A stretch of DNA of 64,000 nucleotides, from NCBI RefSeq assembly GCF_001424985.1, contig NZ_LMDA01000001.1:496001-560000 (forward strand), in the 5' to 3' direction. This document shows positions 1 through 7,689 of this stretch, piece by piece; position 1 is the first letter of the stretch; each line of letters begins with the position of its first letter. Below the pieces are notes generated by a model. The model had not been told where the DNA came from and did not search any database. It was given only the letters and a program-made list of their open reading frames with translations. This DNA is from Rhizobium sp. Root1212. GTDB taxonomy: Bacteria > Pseudomonadota > Alphaproteobacteria > Rhizobiales > Rhizobiaceae. Position numbers and translations under genes: made by a program.

Positions 1-1602
1 GATCACGCCGATGATGTTGGAGATTTCGCCGGACGATTTTTCGATACCCTGCATGGCGTTGACCGCATCGCGGACGACCATGCCGGACTTTTCCGCACCG
101 GTGCGGGTGCGGGAGACGAGCGCGCCGACTTCCTCGGCGCGGTGGGCCGAATCCTTGACCGTCGTGGTGATCTCTTCCAGCGCAGCGGCGGTTTCCTCGA
201 CGGAGGCTGCCTGCTGTTCGGTGCGGCGGGCGAGATCGTCGGCAGCCTGGCGGATTTCGTGGGCGCCGGCATCGATAGCACGGGCATTGTCGCCAACGGT
301 CGCCATGGCATCGTGCAGCTTGGCGACCGAGCCGTTGAAATCTGCGCGCAGGCGGTCGAGATGGGCGACGAACGGGGTGTTGATCCGGTAGCCGAGATCG
401 CCTTCCGCCAGACGGCCAAGGCCGGCAGCGAGCGCATCGACGGCGTGCTGGATATCGGCCGTTTCACGTGCCTTCTGGGCTTCGCGCTCGCGGCGCTCCT
501 TCTCCGACAGGGTGCGGCCCTGTTCGGCTTCTCCTTCGAGGCGGGTGCGCTCGATGGCGTTGTCGCGGAAGACGGCGACGGCGGCCGCCATGTGGCCGAT
601 CTCGTCCTTGCGGTCCGCATCCGGGATCTGCTCGGAAACGTCGCCGCGGGCGAGTCTGGTCATCACGTCCGTCATACGCACGACGGGGCGGACGACGAGA
701 CTGGACAGAAGCATCCCGAGCACGCCGACCATGACGATGACGCCGACGATGGTGCCGATGGAGGCGGCGACGCGGAATTCGCCGATGCTGGCATAGGCGA
801 GATCGCGATCGACGACGAGGCAGAGCATCCAGTTGCCGACCGGCAGGCCTTTTACCGGCAGGAAGCTGACGAGAACCGGCTTGCCGTTGAGCTGGGTTTC
901 GAGGAGGCCCTTGCCGTCGACGGCCGGGGTCTCGGCCGGGAACACGTCGGCGAGCGACTTGGAAACCAGCTTGCCATCGGGATGAACCAGAACCGTGCCG
1001 GCGCTGTTGACGAGGAAGGCTGAGCCGATGCCGCCGAGATCGACGTCGCCGATCATGCCGAGCAGGCCCTGCAGCGGGAAGTCCGTGCCGGTGACGCCGA
1101 CCAGCTTGCCGTCGCGCTTGACCGGAACGGCGGCGCTGATCACCAGTTCGTTGGTGGAGGCGTCGTTATAGGGGTCGGTCAGCAACGGGCCGTCGAGCTT
1201 GACGGCATCCTTGTACCAACCGCGCTTGCGCGGATCGAAGCCTGCCGGCATTTCGCCGGGCGGCAGGCGTGTGAAGCTGCCGTTGTTCTCGTCGCCGAAA
1301 TAGACCATCGCGAATTCGCGCGTCATCAGCGGCGTATTGAAGCCCTTCAGGATATCTTCCGGAGTGGCCGACTTGCCCGCCACGTCGGCGGCGAATTCGG
1401 TCAGCATCACGCGGGCATTCAGCCAGTTGGCAATGCTCTCGGCGGCCTGTTTGCCGGAGGAGGAAAGGTTGTCCTCGACGGCCTTGGTGGCGACGGCGCG
1501 CTGGAGACTGTCGATATAGGTCGAGAAACCGGCAAAGGCGGCGACGACGACGAGCGACGCGGCGATCAGGATGCGCGTCATGAGATTGGAACTGCGGAGC
1601 AA
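1..1602 (-). CDS. Methyl-accepting chemotaxis protein, C-terminus cut off by window start
   Basis: Inner-membrane chemoreceptor. I read 534 codons, open to the window edge. TTG at 1602 is chosen because AGGAAGG lies 6 nt upstream; an in-frame ATG lies 7 codons further in (1581). A first membrane segment spans about residues 10-30. A periplasmic dCache-like domain follows to about 280, and a second membrane segment lies near 282-304. HAMP with KDEIGHMA comes next, then the methylation and signalling helices with [20 protein letters not shown]. The periplasmic part carries RGWYKDA followed by TDPYND, resembling the dCache amino-acid-binding signature. The signalling tip and C-terminus are missing, so the CheW-binding hairpin cannot be judged. 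It stands alone, with no che genes beside it. Confidence 0.93.
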   Translation of the reverse strand, partial: MLRSSNLMTRILIAASLVVVAAFAGFSTYIDSLQRAVATKAVEDNLSSSGKQAAESIANWLNARVMLTEFAADVAGKSATPEDILKGFNTPLMTREFAMVYFGDENNGSFTRLPPGEMPAGFDPRKRGWYKDAVKLDGPLLTDPYNDASTNELVISAAVPVKRDGKLVGVTGTDFPLQGLLGMIGDVDLGGIGSAFLVNSAGTVLVHPDGKLVSKSLADVFPAETPAVDGKGLLETQLNGKPVLVSFLPVKGLPVGNWMLCLVVDRDLAYASIGEFRVAASIGTIVGVIVMVGVLGMLLSSLVVRPVVRMTDVMTRLARGDVSEQIPDADRKDEIGHMAAAVAVFRDNAIERTRLEGEAEQGRTLSEKERREREAQKARETADIQHAVDALAAGLGRLAEGDLGYRINTPFVAHLDRLRADFNGSVAKLHDAMATVGDNARAIDAGAHEIRQAADDLARRTEQQAASVEETAAALEEITTTVKDSAHRAEEVGALVSRTRTGAEKSGMVVRDAVNAMQGIEKSSGEISNIIGVI

Positions 1603-1829
1603 GGCGGGCCTTCCTTATGCGTTACGAGCGAGTGGGCTCGGAGCTTGAGGGTGGGCGGAAATTTTCCGGGGAATGGCGGGACATGCCGCAAAGGGCGCAA
1701 ACGCCCGCATCATGCGGACGGCATCAATGGCCGCAGGGTAAGCGAACGTACTTAAGGTCGCGTTAAATTTGATCCGGCTCACACGACCGGAGCGCGAGGC
1801 GGCAGGGCGGATCGAGGGCGTGCGCGGGT

Positions 1830-1935
1830 GGTGGGAAAGGTCCCTCCCCAACTCTCCGCACAAGGGGCGGAAGTTTAAACGCCGAGGCCAAAACCCGCTC
1901 CGCAGGCTCCCTCCCGCTTGTGGGGAGGTGTCTTT
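1830..1935. repeat. Intergenic palindromic repeat fragments
   Basis: The gap 1603-1947 between the chemoreceptor and the enoyl-CoA hydratase contains CCCTCCCCAAC...ACAAGGGG and CTCCCGCTTGTGGGGAGG. These are dyad fragments of the same style as those at 16.36 and 55.26 kb. They look like pieces of a rhizobial mosaic repeat. I see nothing else convincing in the gap. Confidence 0.5.
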
Positions 1936-1947
1936 TTCAGAACACCA

Positions 1948-2700
1948 TCACCGCCGCAAAAAGGCCTCAAAGGCGGCCTTTGCCTCGGCGCTCTTCAGCT
2001 GACTGGCGAAATGCACCGCCTCTTCGTCGATGCGGGCAAGCACATCGGCGCGGTCGCCCCTGAGCAGGCGTCTTGCGATGGCGAGTGCTTCCGGCGGCTT
2101 AGAGGCGAGCCGGGCGGCGAGCGCCAGTGTCTCGCTTTCAACGGATTCGGGCGCGACGATCTTGCGGATGAGGCCGGCGGCGAGCGCTTCCTCGGCGGAA
2201 AACGCATCACCCAGCGCCAGCAGTGCGAAAGCCCGCTGGTGCCCCATGATGCGGGGTGCGAGCAGGCTGGAGGCGGCTTCCGGAACCAGCGCCAGATCGA
2301 CGAAGGGCGTGCGGAACATGCTACGAGCGGAGGCAATGGTCTGGTCGCAATGCAGGTGGATGGTCGTGCCGACGCCGATCGCAAGGCCATCCACGCCGGA
2401 AACGACGGGCTTGTCGATGCCAGCCAGCGCCTTCAGGAAATCGACGACGTCGCGGCCCATCGCACCGCCCATGGCAACGGCGATGAAATCGTTCATGTCG
2501 TTACCGGCGGAGAAGCAGCCTTCGGTGCCGAGGAAGGCGACCACCTTTACCGCCGGATCGACTGATGCCGCCTTCAGGGCATCGGCCATCTTGCGATACA
2601 TGGCGCTGGTGATGGCGTTCTTCTTGGCCGGGCGGTTGAAGCGGATGACCTCGACGCCGGGAAAGGCTTCGGGGCGTTCGATAAGCACGTCGTCGGTCAT
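1948..2700 (-). CDS. Enoyl-CoA hydratase/isomerase family protein
   Basis: A 250-aa crotonase-fold protein of normal length, expected to hydrate or isomerise 2-enoyl-CoA in the cytoplasm. The oxyanion-hole segments are visible: CFSAGNDMNDF near residues 62-72 and GLAIGVGTTIHLHCD near 105-119, then TPFVDLALVPEAASS near 129. The second acidic residue sits in the PEAASS motif, as in hydratases and delta-isomerases. The gene begins 9 nt after the stop of the acyl-CoA dehydrogenase gene on the same strand, with AAGGAC before the ATG, so the two form an operon. Substrate chain length cannot be read from sequence. Confidence 0.92.
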   Translation of the reverse strand: MTDDVLIERPEAFPGVEVIRFNRPAKKNAITSAMYRKMADALKAASVDPAVKVVAFLGTEGCFSAGNDMNDFIAVAMGGAMGRDVVDFLKALAGIDKPVVSGVDGLAIGVGTTIHLHCDQTIASARSMFRTPFVDLALVPEAASSLLAPRIMGHQRAFALLALGDAFSAEEALAAGLIRKIVAPESVESETLALAARLASKPPEALAIARRLLRGDRADVLARIDEEAVHFASQLKSAEAKAAFEAFLRR

Positions 2701-2709
2701 GATAGGTCC

Positions 2710-4491
2710 TTAGCCAAGGGCGATGCGGGCGGCGGCGAGACTTTCGGCGCCGTAGACGATGCTCTGCTTCAGCGCCGCCGTCTCGCCGATCAGGTTTTCG
2801 GCGGCGAATCGGCAGAGCGCGATGCGGGCCGGCTGCTGACCGTCGCCGGCATCGGCAAGCGCGCCCTTGGCAAGATAGATACCGGTGAGCGTCAGGCCGA
2901 ACAGGCGCTGGTAGGCGGTGGCGCCGGCAAGCGCGGCCGCGGTTTCGCCGGCGGCGAGGCGTTCGAGCAACCAGACGGTGGCGGTTTCGAGATCGCGCAG
3001 CGAGGCGTTCAGCCGGTCCTTGGTCTCGCCGAAGCCATCGAGATTGGAGGCGCCGACACTGCCGGCGATCTTGGCCAACTCGACGATGAAGCCGCGCACA
3101 TGGTCGCCATTGCCGATCGGCAGCTTGCGGGTCACGAGGTCGATGGCCTGAATGCCGTTGGTGCCCTCGTAGATCGGTGCAATGCGGGCGTCGCGCAGCA
3201 GGCGGGCGGCGCCGGTTTCCTCGATGAAGCCCATGCCGCCATGCACCTGCACGCCCATGGAGGCGACATCGACGCCGGCATCGGTGCCGAAGGATTTTGC
3301 AATCGGAGTGAGCAGGCTGGAGCGGTCGGCCCAGAAACGCGCAGCGTCGCCCTCCAGATGATGCGCCTTGTCGACAGCGTGGGCGCAGCTATAGGCGATG
3401 GCGCGGGCGCCTTGGGTCAGCGCCTTCATGGTGAGCAGCGTGCGGGCGATATCGGGATGATCGATGATCGGGCTCATGCCCTTGCCCTGATAGCCCGGCG
3501 CTTTGCCTTGCGTGCGCTCACGGGCATAGGCAATCGCCTTCTGGGTGGCGGCTTCGGCCATGGCGACACCCTGCACACCGACGGCAAGCCGGGCATTGTT
3601 CATCATCGTGAACATGCAGTTGAGGCCACGGTTTTCCTCGCCGATCAGGTAGCCGATGGCGCCCTTCTCCGCGCCGAAACGGCCGTCGCCATAGATCATG
3701 GTGCAGGTGGGGGAGGCATGGATGCCGAGCTTGTGTTCCAGCGCGTGGCAGAAGAGATCGTTGCGTTCGCCGAGCGAACCGTCCTCATTGACGAGGAATT
3801 TCGGCACGAGGAAGAGCGAGATCCCGCGCGTACCTTCCGGCGCGTCGTTGAGACGGGCGAGCACGAGATGGACGATATTGTCGGTGAAATCGTGATCGCC
3901 CCAGGTGATGAAGATTTTCTGGCCGAAGATGCGGTAGCTGCCGTCGTCGCGGCGTTCGGCGCGGGCCTTCAGCACGCCGAGATCGGAGCCGGCATGGGGC
4001 TCCGTCAGGTTCATCGTGCCGGTCCACTCGCCGGAGATCATCTTTTCGAGATAGGTGGCCTTGAGATCGGACGAGCCGTGCTTTTCCAGAGCTTCGATGG
4101 CGCCCATGGTCAGCATCGGGCCGAGCGCGAAGGCCATGGCGCCGGCATTCCACATTTCCATGGCGGCGATGTGCAGCATGTGGGGAAGCCCCTGTCCGCC
4201 ATATTCGGCATCCGCCGTCAGGCTGTTCCAGCCGCCGGCCGCCCAGTTGCGATAGAGGTCGCGCCAGCCGTCCGGGGTCTTCACCTCGCCATCGACGAGC
4301 TTCGAGCCCTGGCTATCGCCGATGGCGGCGAGCGGGGCGACTTCATCGCTGGCGAAGCGGCCGGCCTCGGTGACGACGGCATCGACGATATCGTCGCTGA
4401 GATCGCCCAAGTCACCTTCCGCCAGCCCGGCGTCGAGGCCGGCGACATGCTTCAGCGTGAAAAGAATATCCTCGACCGGCGCCTTGTACAT
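2710..4491 (-). CDS. Acyl-CoA dehydrogenase, long form with C-terminal extension (DmdC-like architecture)
   Basis: A 593-aa flavoprotein expected to make the 2,3-enoyl-CoA and pass electrons to ETF. Features in order: N-terminal helical domain to about residue 155, the flavin/substrate segment MNLTEPHAGSDLG at 160-172, IFITWGDHD at 193-201, HKLGIHASPT at 253-262, and catalytic Glu442 within IYEGTNGIQ. An extra C-terminal domain of about 130 residues follows. That is the long architecture often annotated as 3-methylmercaptopropionyl-CoA dehydrogenase, but the real substrate is uncertain. It is the first gene of a two-gene operon with the crotonase at 1948-2700. A repeat element and about 360 nt separate it from the divergent transporter gene. 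Confidence 0.93.
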   Translation of the reverse strand: MYKAPVEDILFTLKHVAGLDAGLAEGDLGDLSDDIVDAVVTEAGRFASDEVAPLAAIGDSQGSKLVDGEVKTPDGWRDLYRNWAAGGWNSLTADAEYGGQGLPHMLHIAAMEMWNAGAMAFALGPMLTMGAIEALEKHGSSDLKATYLEKMISGEWTGTMNLTEPHAGSDLGVLKARAERRDDGSYRIFGQKIFITWGDHDFTDNIVHLVLARLNDAPEGTRGISLFLVPKFLVNEDGSLGERNDLFCHALEHKLGIHASPTCTMIYGDGRFGAEKGAIGYLIGEENRGLNCMFTMMNNARLAVGVQGVAMAEAATQKAIAYARERTQGKAPGYQGKGMSPIIDHPDIARTLLTMKALTQGARAIAYSCAHAVDKAHHLEGDAARFWADRSSLLTPIAKSFGTDAGVDVASMGVQVHGGMGFIEETGAARLLRDARIAPIYEGTNGIQAIDLVTRKLPIGNGDHVRGFIVELAKIAGSVGASNLDGFGETKDRLNASLRDLETATVWLLERLAAGETAAALAGATAYQRLFGLTLTGIYLAKGALADAGDGQQPARIALCRFAAENLIGETAALKQSIVYGAESLAAARIALG

Positions 4492-4617
4492 TGTCGTCTC
4501 CTCCTGCCCTCGTCCATGATAGCCTCGCCCGTGGCAACAGGCGATGTCTCCGTGCGGGGAAATTATTGATTTTTACGTAAACGTCAATACAGGGCGTGGG
4601 TCCTGCCCCGTATCGTT

Positions 4618-4742
4618 CCCTCTCCCCGTCTGCGGGGAGAGGGTTAGGGTGAGGGGCTAGACCCTCATCCCGGAGAACGTTGAGGCTGCTGCCCCTCATC
4701 CGCCCTTCGGGCACCTTCTCCCCGCAGGCGGGGAGAAGGGAA
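4618..4742. repeat. Intergenic mosaic repeat, two hairpins flanking CCCTCATCC motifs
   Basis: Within the 366-nt gap 4492-4857. The left part is CTCTCCCCGTCTGCGGGGAGAG followed by GGTTAGGGTGAGGGG. The right part is CCCCTCATCCGCCC, then CTTCTCCCCGCAGGCGGGGAGAAG. The modules CCCTCATCCG..., CACCTTCTCCCC and GGGGAGAAGG recur at 21.96, 24.30 and 50.7 kb. Such palindromic mosaics are known in rhizobial intergenic DNA. They can be transcribed as hairpins and may act as terminators. Confidence 0.8.
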
Positions 4743-4857
4743 ACCGAGCCAGACGATGGCCGTCCCATCGGCCTTCCGTAACAAAACTGTCATGAAAGCC
4801 GCATAAGCCTCTGCGGGGGCGCGCTTGCGTGCCGCCATCCGTCAGGGAAAGAACCGC

Positions 4858-5853
4858 ATGAACCTGCTGTCGCGTGAGATTCCGGGGCTTGTCTGGGCCT
4901 ATCGTTTCGTCCCCGGCGAACCGCGCTGCAGCCGCATCGCCATCGATTCTTCGCTGGAAAGCCTGAAGGGAAACGGCGAAGGCTGGGTGTGGGTGCATCT
5001 GGCGCTGAGCGACGCCCGCACGCCGGGGCTGATCGAAACCCTCTTCGACCTGCCGCCCGAAGTCATCGCCACGCTGACCAGCCACGATACGCAGGCGGCC
5101 GTCGCCGTCACCGACGATATCGTGCATGGCACGCTGGTCGATTTCGAGCGCACCTTCGATGCCGAGACCAAGACCATCGGCTGGCTGCATTTCGCCGTCA
5201 GCGACCGCTTCGTCATCACCACGCGCCTGCATCCGCTGCGCAGCATCGACCGGGTGAAGGCGAGCGTGGAAAAGAGCGTGCGCTGCGCCCGGCCGATCGA
5301 TCTTTTCGAGATGATGGTCGTCGAATTCCAGCGCACCCTGATCAGTCTCGTGCTGGAACTGACGGAAGAGCTGAACATCATCGAGGACGATGTTTATGGC
5401 GAGGGAGGGCACAACAGCCAGCCGCGGCTTGCACCCTTGCGGCGGACGGCAGTACGGCTGCACCGGCATCTGCGCACCCTACTGGCGCTGCTCCGGCGCG
5501 TCGGCACATCCGAGGAAGACGAGGTGCCGCCCGGCTTTCTCGATGCGGCGGAGCGGCTTTCGGACCGGCTGGAAGCGGTCGATCGCGACGTGTTTGCGCT
5601 GCAGGAACGGGCGCGGCTGCTGCATGAAGAGATCGACAGCAAGCTCTCCTCGGAGACCAACCGGCATCTCTACATCCTGTCGCTGATGACCGCCTTCCTC
5701 CTGCCGCCTACGCTCGTCACCGGCTTCTTCGGCATGAACACCGGCGGGCTGCCGCTGGCGGAAGGCCTTCATGGAACGCTGGTGGCGGGCCTGTTCATCG
5801 TCATGTCGATGGCCTTTGCCTGGATGATCCTGAAGCGGATCGGCATTCTCTAA
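4858..5853 (+). CDS. CorA-family divalent cation transporter, ZntB-like
   Basis: A 331-aa protein of CorA/ZntB length. The soluble alpha/beta N-terminal domain and long helix run to about residue 270. The two C-terminal membrane helices follow, around residues 277-297 and 305-325. The GMN signature (FFGMNTGGLPL) sits at the end of the first helix; this loop forms the pore mouth in CorA. The acidic loop is reduced, as in ZntB-type members. ATG 4858 is chosen over an upstream TTG because AGGGAAAG precedes it. Mg2+, Zn2+ or Co2+ are all possible substrates. A second CorA-like gene lies at 57237-58214. Confidence 0.88.
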   Translation: MNLLSREIPGLVWAYRFVPGEPRCSRIAIDSSLESLKGNGEGWVWVHLALSDARTPGLIETLFDLPPEVIATLTSHDTQAAVAVTDDIVHGTLVDFERTFDAETKTIGWLHFAVSDRFVITTRLHPLRSIDRVKASVEKSVRCARPIDLFEMMVVEFQRTLISLVLELTEELNIIEDDVYGEGGHNSQPRLAPLRRTAVRLHRHLRTLLALLRRVGTSEEDEVPPGFLDAAERLSDRLEAVDRDVFALQERARLLHEEIDSKLSSETNRHLYILSLMTAFLLPPTLVTGFFGMNTGGLPLAEGLHGTLVAGLFIVMSMAFAWMILKRIGIL

Positions 5854-5858
5854 GGCAT

Positions 5859-5885
5859 AAAAAAGGGCCGGAGAAACTCCGGCCC
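5859..5885 (-). terminator. Rho-independent terminator of the BA14K gene
   Basis: Read on the minus strand, GGGCCGGAG-TTT-CTCCGGCCC is followed by six T. It lies 23 nt beyond the BA14K stop codon and 6 nt after the convergent transporter stop. Confidence 0.85.
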
Positions 5886-5907
5886 AGTTCGTGCTGAGAG
5901 ACTGTTA

Positions 5908-6363
5908 TCAGTAGGGCGATACGCAGCGGCGACGCGGGCCGTAGTTCGGCTGGAACGTGTCGTCGTAGGCGCGGTACGACCGATAGCGGTTTGCGCACCA
6001 CTGGACGTGGGAGTTGCCGTAGCTCGGAACCGGGCGCGGCTGGGCGATCGCGCCGCCGATGATGGCGCCGGTCGCAAAGGCTGCAAGCGGGAACCAGTAG
6101 CCGTTATATTCGCGGTAGCCCGGACGGTAGTAATTGTAGCCGCGATGGCCGTTGTAATAATAACGGCTGCCGTCGCGATAGTAGCCGCGCCGTTGATAGT
6201 CGCGCCTCTCATAATCGCGGCGATACTGGACGTCCTGCACATCCGCCGGCCGCTCCGCCCTCGTCGGGATCGGGATATTGGTCAGCGCCTGCGAGGGCAC
6301 GACCGAGGATATCAGAAATACGGCCGACAGCGCGGCGGGGATGATCTTGTTCAGGCGAAGCAT
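5908..6363 (-). CDS. BA14K family protein
   Basis: A 151-aa exported protein. The signal peptide covers about residues 1-26 (MLRLNKIIPAALSAVFLISS, cleavage near SQA-LT). A low-complexity Tyr/Arg-rich stretch (about 50-85) contains repeated YYR/GYR units. One hydrophobic helix follows (FPLAAFATGAIIGGAIA). The C-terminal BA14K signature is HVQWCANRYRSYRAYDDTF...RRRCVSPY with two cysteines. The family is named for the 14-kDa Brucella immunoreactive/lectin-like protein and is common in Rhizobiales as small cell-envelope proteins. The molecular role is unknown. A terminator follows directly. Confidence 0.9.
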   Translation of the reverse strand: MLRLNKIIPAALSAVFLISSVVPSQALTNIPIPTRAERPADVQDVQYRRDYERRDYQRRGYYRDGSRYYYNGHRGYNYYRPGYREYNGYWFPLAAFATGAIIGGAIAQPRPVPSYGNSHVQWCANRYRSYRAYDDTFQPNYGPRRRCVSPY

Positions 6364-6519
6364 GGTCGGGTCTCCACGGGTTCAATCGTTGATCTTATTG
6401 CCTGTAAAAACGACCGGGCTTTGTTTTTGTTCCATTTCCTCGCCGGCCGCTCGCCTCGCGAAAAATCGTGATGCGCTAATTTACGCTTCGTTAACTATGA
6501 TCCGCGCAGGCTGGGCGAC

Positions 6520-7509
6520 ATGGGAAAGCGCAGCAAACCGATTGTTTCCGGGCTTTTCGGCCTTGTCGCCTTCGCGGCCGGTTTTGGCGCGAGCAACGTC
6601 GAGGCACGGGATATCGCGCCCTGGAAATCGGTCACAAATGCGATCGTGATCGATGCCTATGAGATGAACATCATCGACTGGGATGCGATGGCGACCGACA
6701 AGCGCATCGCCGGCTTCATCTCCAAGGCCTCCGACGGCTTGCCTGAAAGCTTTTCCTGCAGCGGCGACCACAATGGCGATACCGTTAACCACTGCCGGAC
6801 CATGTGGCGCAAATATGCCGTCAGCCGCGAGCTTTACCAGACGCGGCGGATGCTGGCCCGGTCCCGCGGGCTGCTGTGGGGGGCCTATCACCTCGCCCGG
6901 CCCGGCAACCCCATCGATCAGGCCAACCACTTCCTCGACTATGCCACGCCCCGCGACGACGAGCTGATGGTGCTCGACATCGAGGGCATCGACCCGGACA
7001 ATTTCATGTCGCTGGAGGATGCCGGCATCTTTGCCGGCCATATCAAGACGCGCACCGGCCGCTATCCGATGCTCTACACCAACCATTCGACTGCAAAATT
7101 CATCGCCGAGCATCGTGGCCAATATCCCATCCTCTCGCGGCTGCCGCTGTGGTATGCGCGCTACAAACCGGGCATCCGCGATGTCTTTCCGATGGGAAAC
7201 TGGGACAGTTATGCGCTCTGGCAATTTTCCGCGGCCGTCAACTGCGGCAAGCGGCGCTGCCCTTACCGTGTCGCCGGCACGCTCGACGATATCGACGTCA
7301 ATGTCGCGGCCATGTCTCCCGCCGCGCTGAAGCAGGTATGGGCGAAGGGGGAGCTTCTGCCGGAAAAGCCGCTGCCCAAGCTCCTGCTGGTCGCATCCGG
7401 CAAGGCCAGTTCGTCCTCGGGAGGCGGCATCGGGGTCGATCTGATGCTGACGGCATCGATCAGGATCGCCGATAATATCCTGGATAGCTCTCGCCGCCGC
7501 AACGAATGA
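6520..7509 (+). CDS. Glycoside hydrolase family 25 (lysozyme-like) exported protein
   Basis: A 329-aa protein with an N-terminal signal or anchor (residues 5-29, ending SNVEA). A GH25-type TIM-barrel domain follows. The acidic DxE motif is in MVLDIEGID near residues 150-158, the first-strand Asp in IVIDAYEMN near 45, and LPLWYARYK and LWQFSAAVNC mark later strands. These are the landmarks of muramidases that cut the MurNAc-GlcNAc bond, so a periplasmic or secreted cell-wall hydrolase is likely. An insert with two cysteines (FSCSGDHNG...NHC) after strand 2 is unusual for short GH25 proteins. The Ser/Gly-rich C-terminal 50 residues look unstructured. Confidence 0.85.
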   Translation: MGKRSKPIVSGLFGLVAFAAGFGASNVEARDIAPWKSVTNAIVIDAYEMNIIDWDAMATDKRIAGFISKASDGLPESFSCSGDHNGDTVNHCRTMWRKYAVSRELYQTRRMLARSRGLLWGAYHLARPGNPIDQANHFLDYATPRDDELMVLDIEGIDPDNFMSLEDAGIFAGHIKTRTGRYPMLYTNHSTAKFIAEHRGQYPILSRLPLWYARYKPGIRDVFPMGNWDSYALWQFSAAVNCGKRRCPYRVAGTLDDIDVNVAAMSPAALKQVWAKGELLPEKPLPKLLLVASGKASSSSGGGIGVDLMLTASIRIADNILDSSRRRNE

Positions 7510-7689
7510 CGCCCGCATCCCCAGTTTTAGGGATACTGCCGTGCGGCGCCGGTGCTTGTCTTTCCGCCGCGACGCAAGCATATGTTTACCACGGTGCGCG
7601 AATGCCGCGGCCGGCGGACGGGTTTTTCGCCGCTTTCCCGCAGGATGGTCTAAGGATTTCCCTGAAAGACCACTGCACATGATGAGCAG

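Noticed and set aside
3100-4569. 489-codon plus-strand frame antisense to the acyl-CoA dehydrogenase
   Set aside because: The sense frame encodes a complete flavoprotein with all motifs; the antisense product has no recognisable domain.
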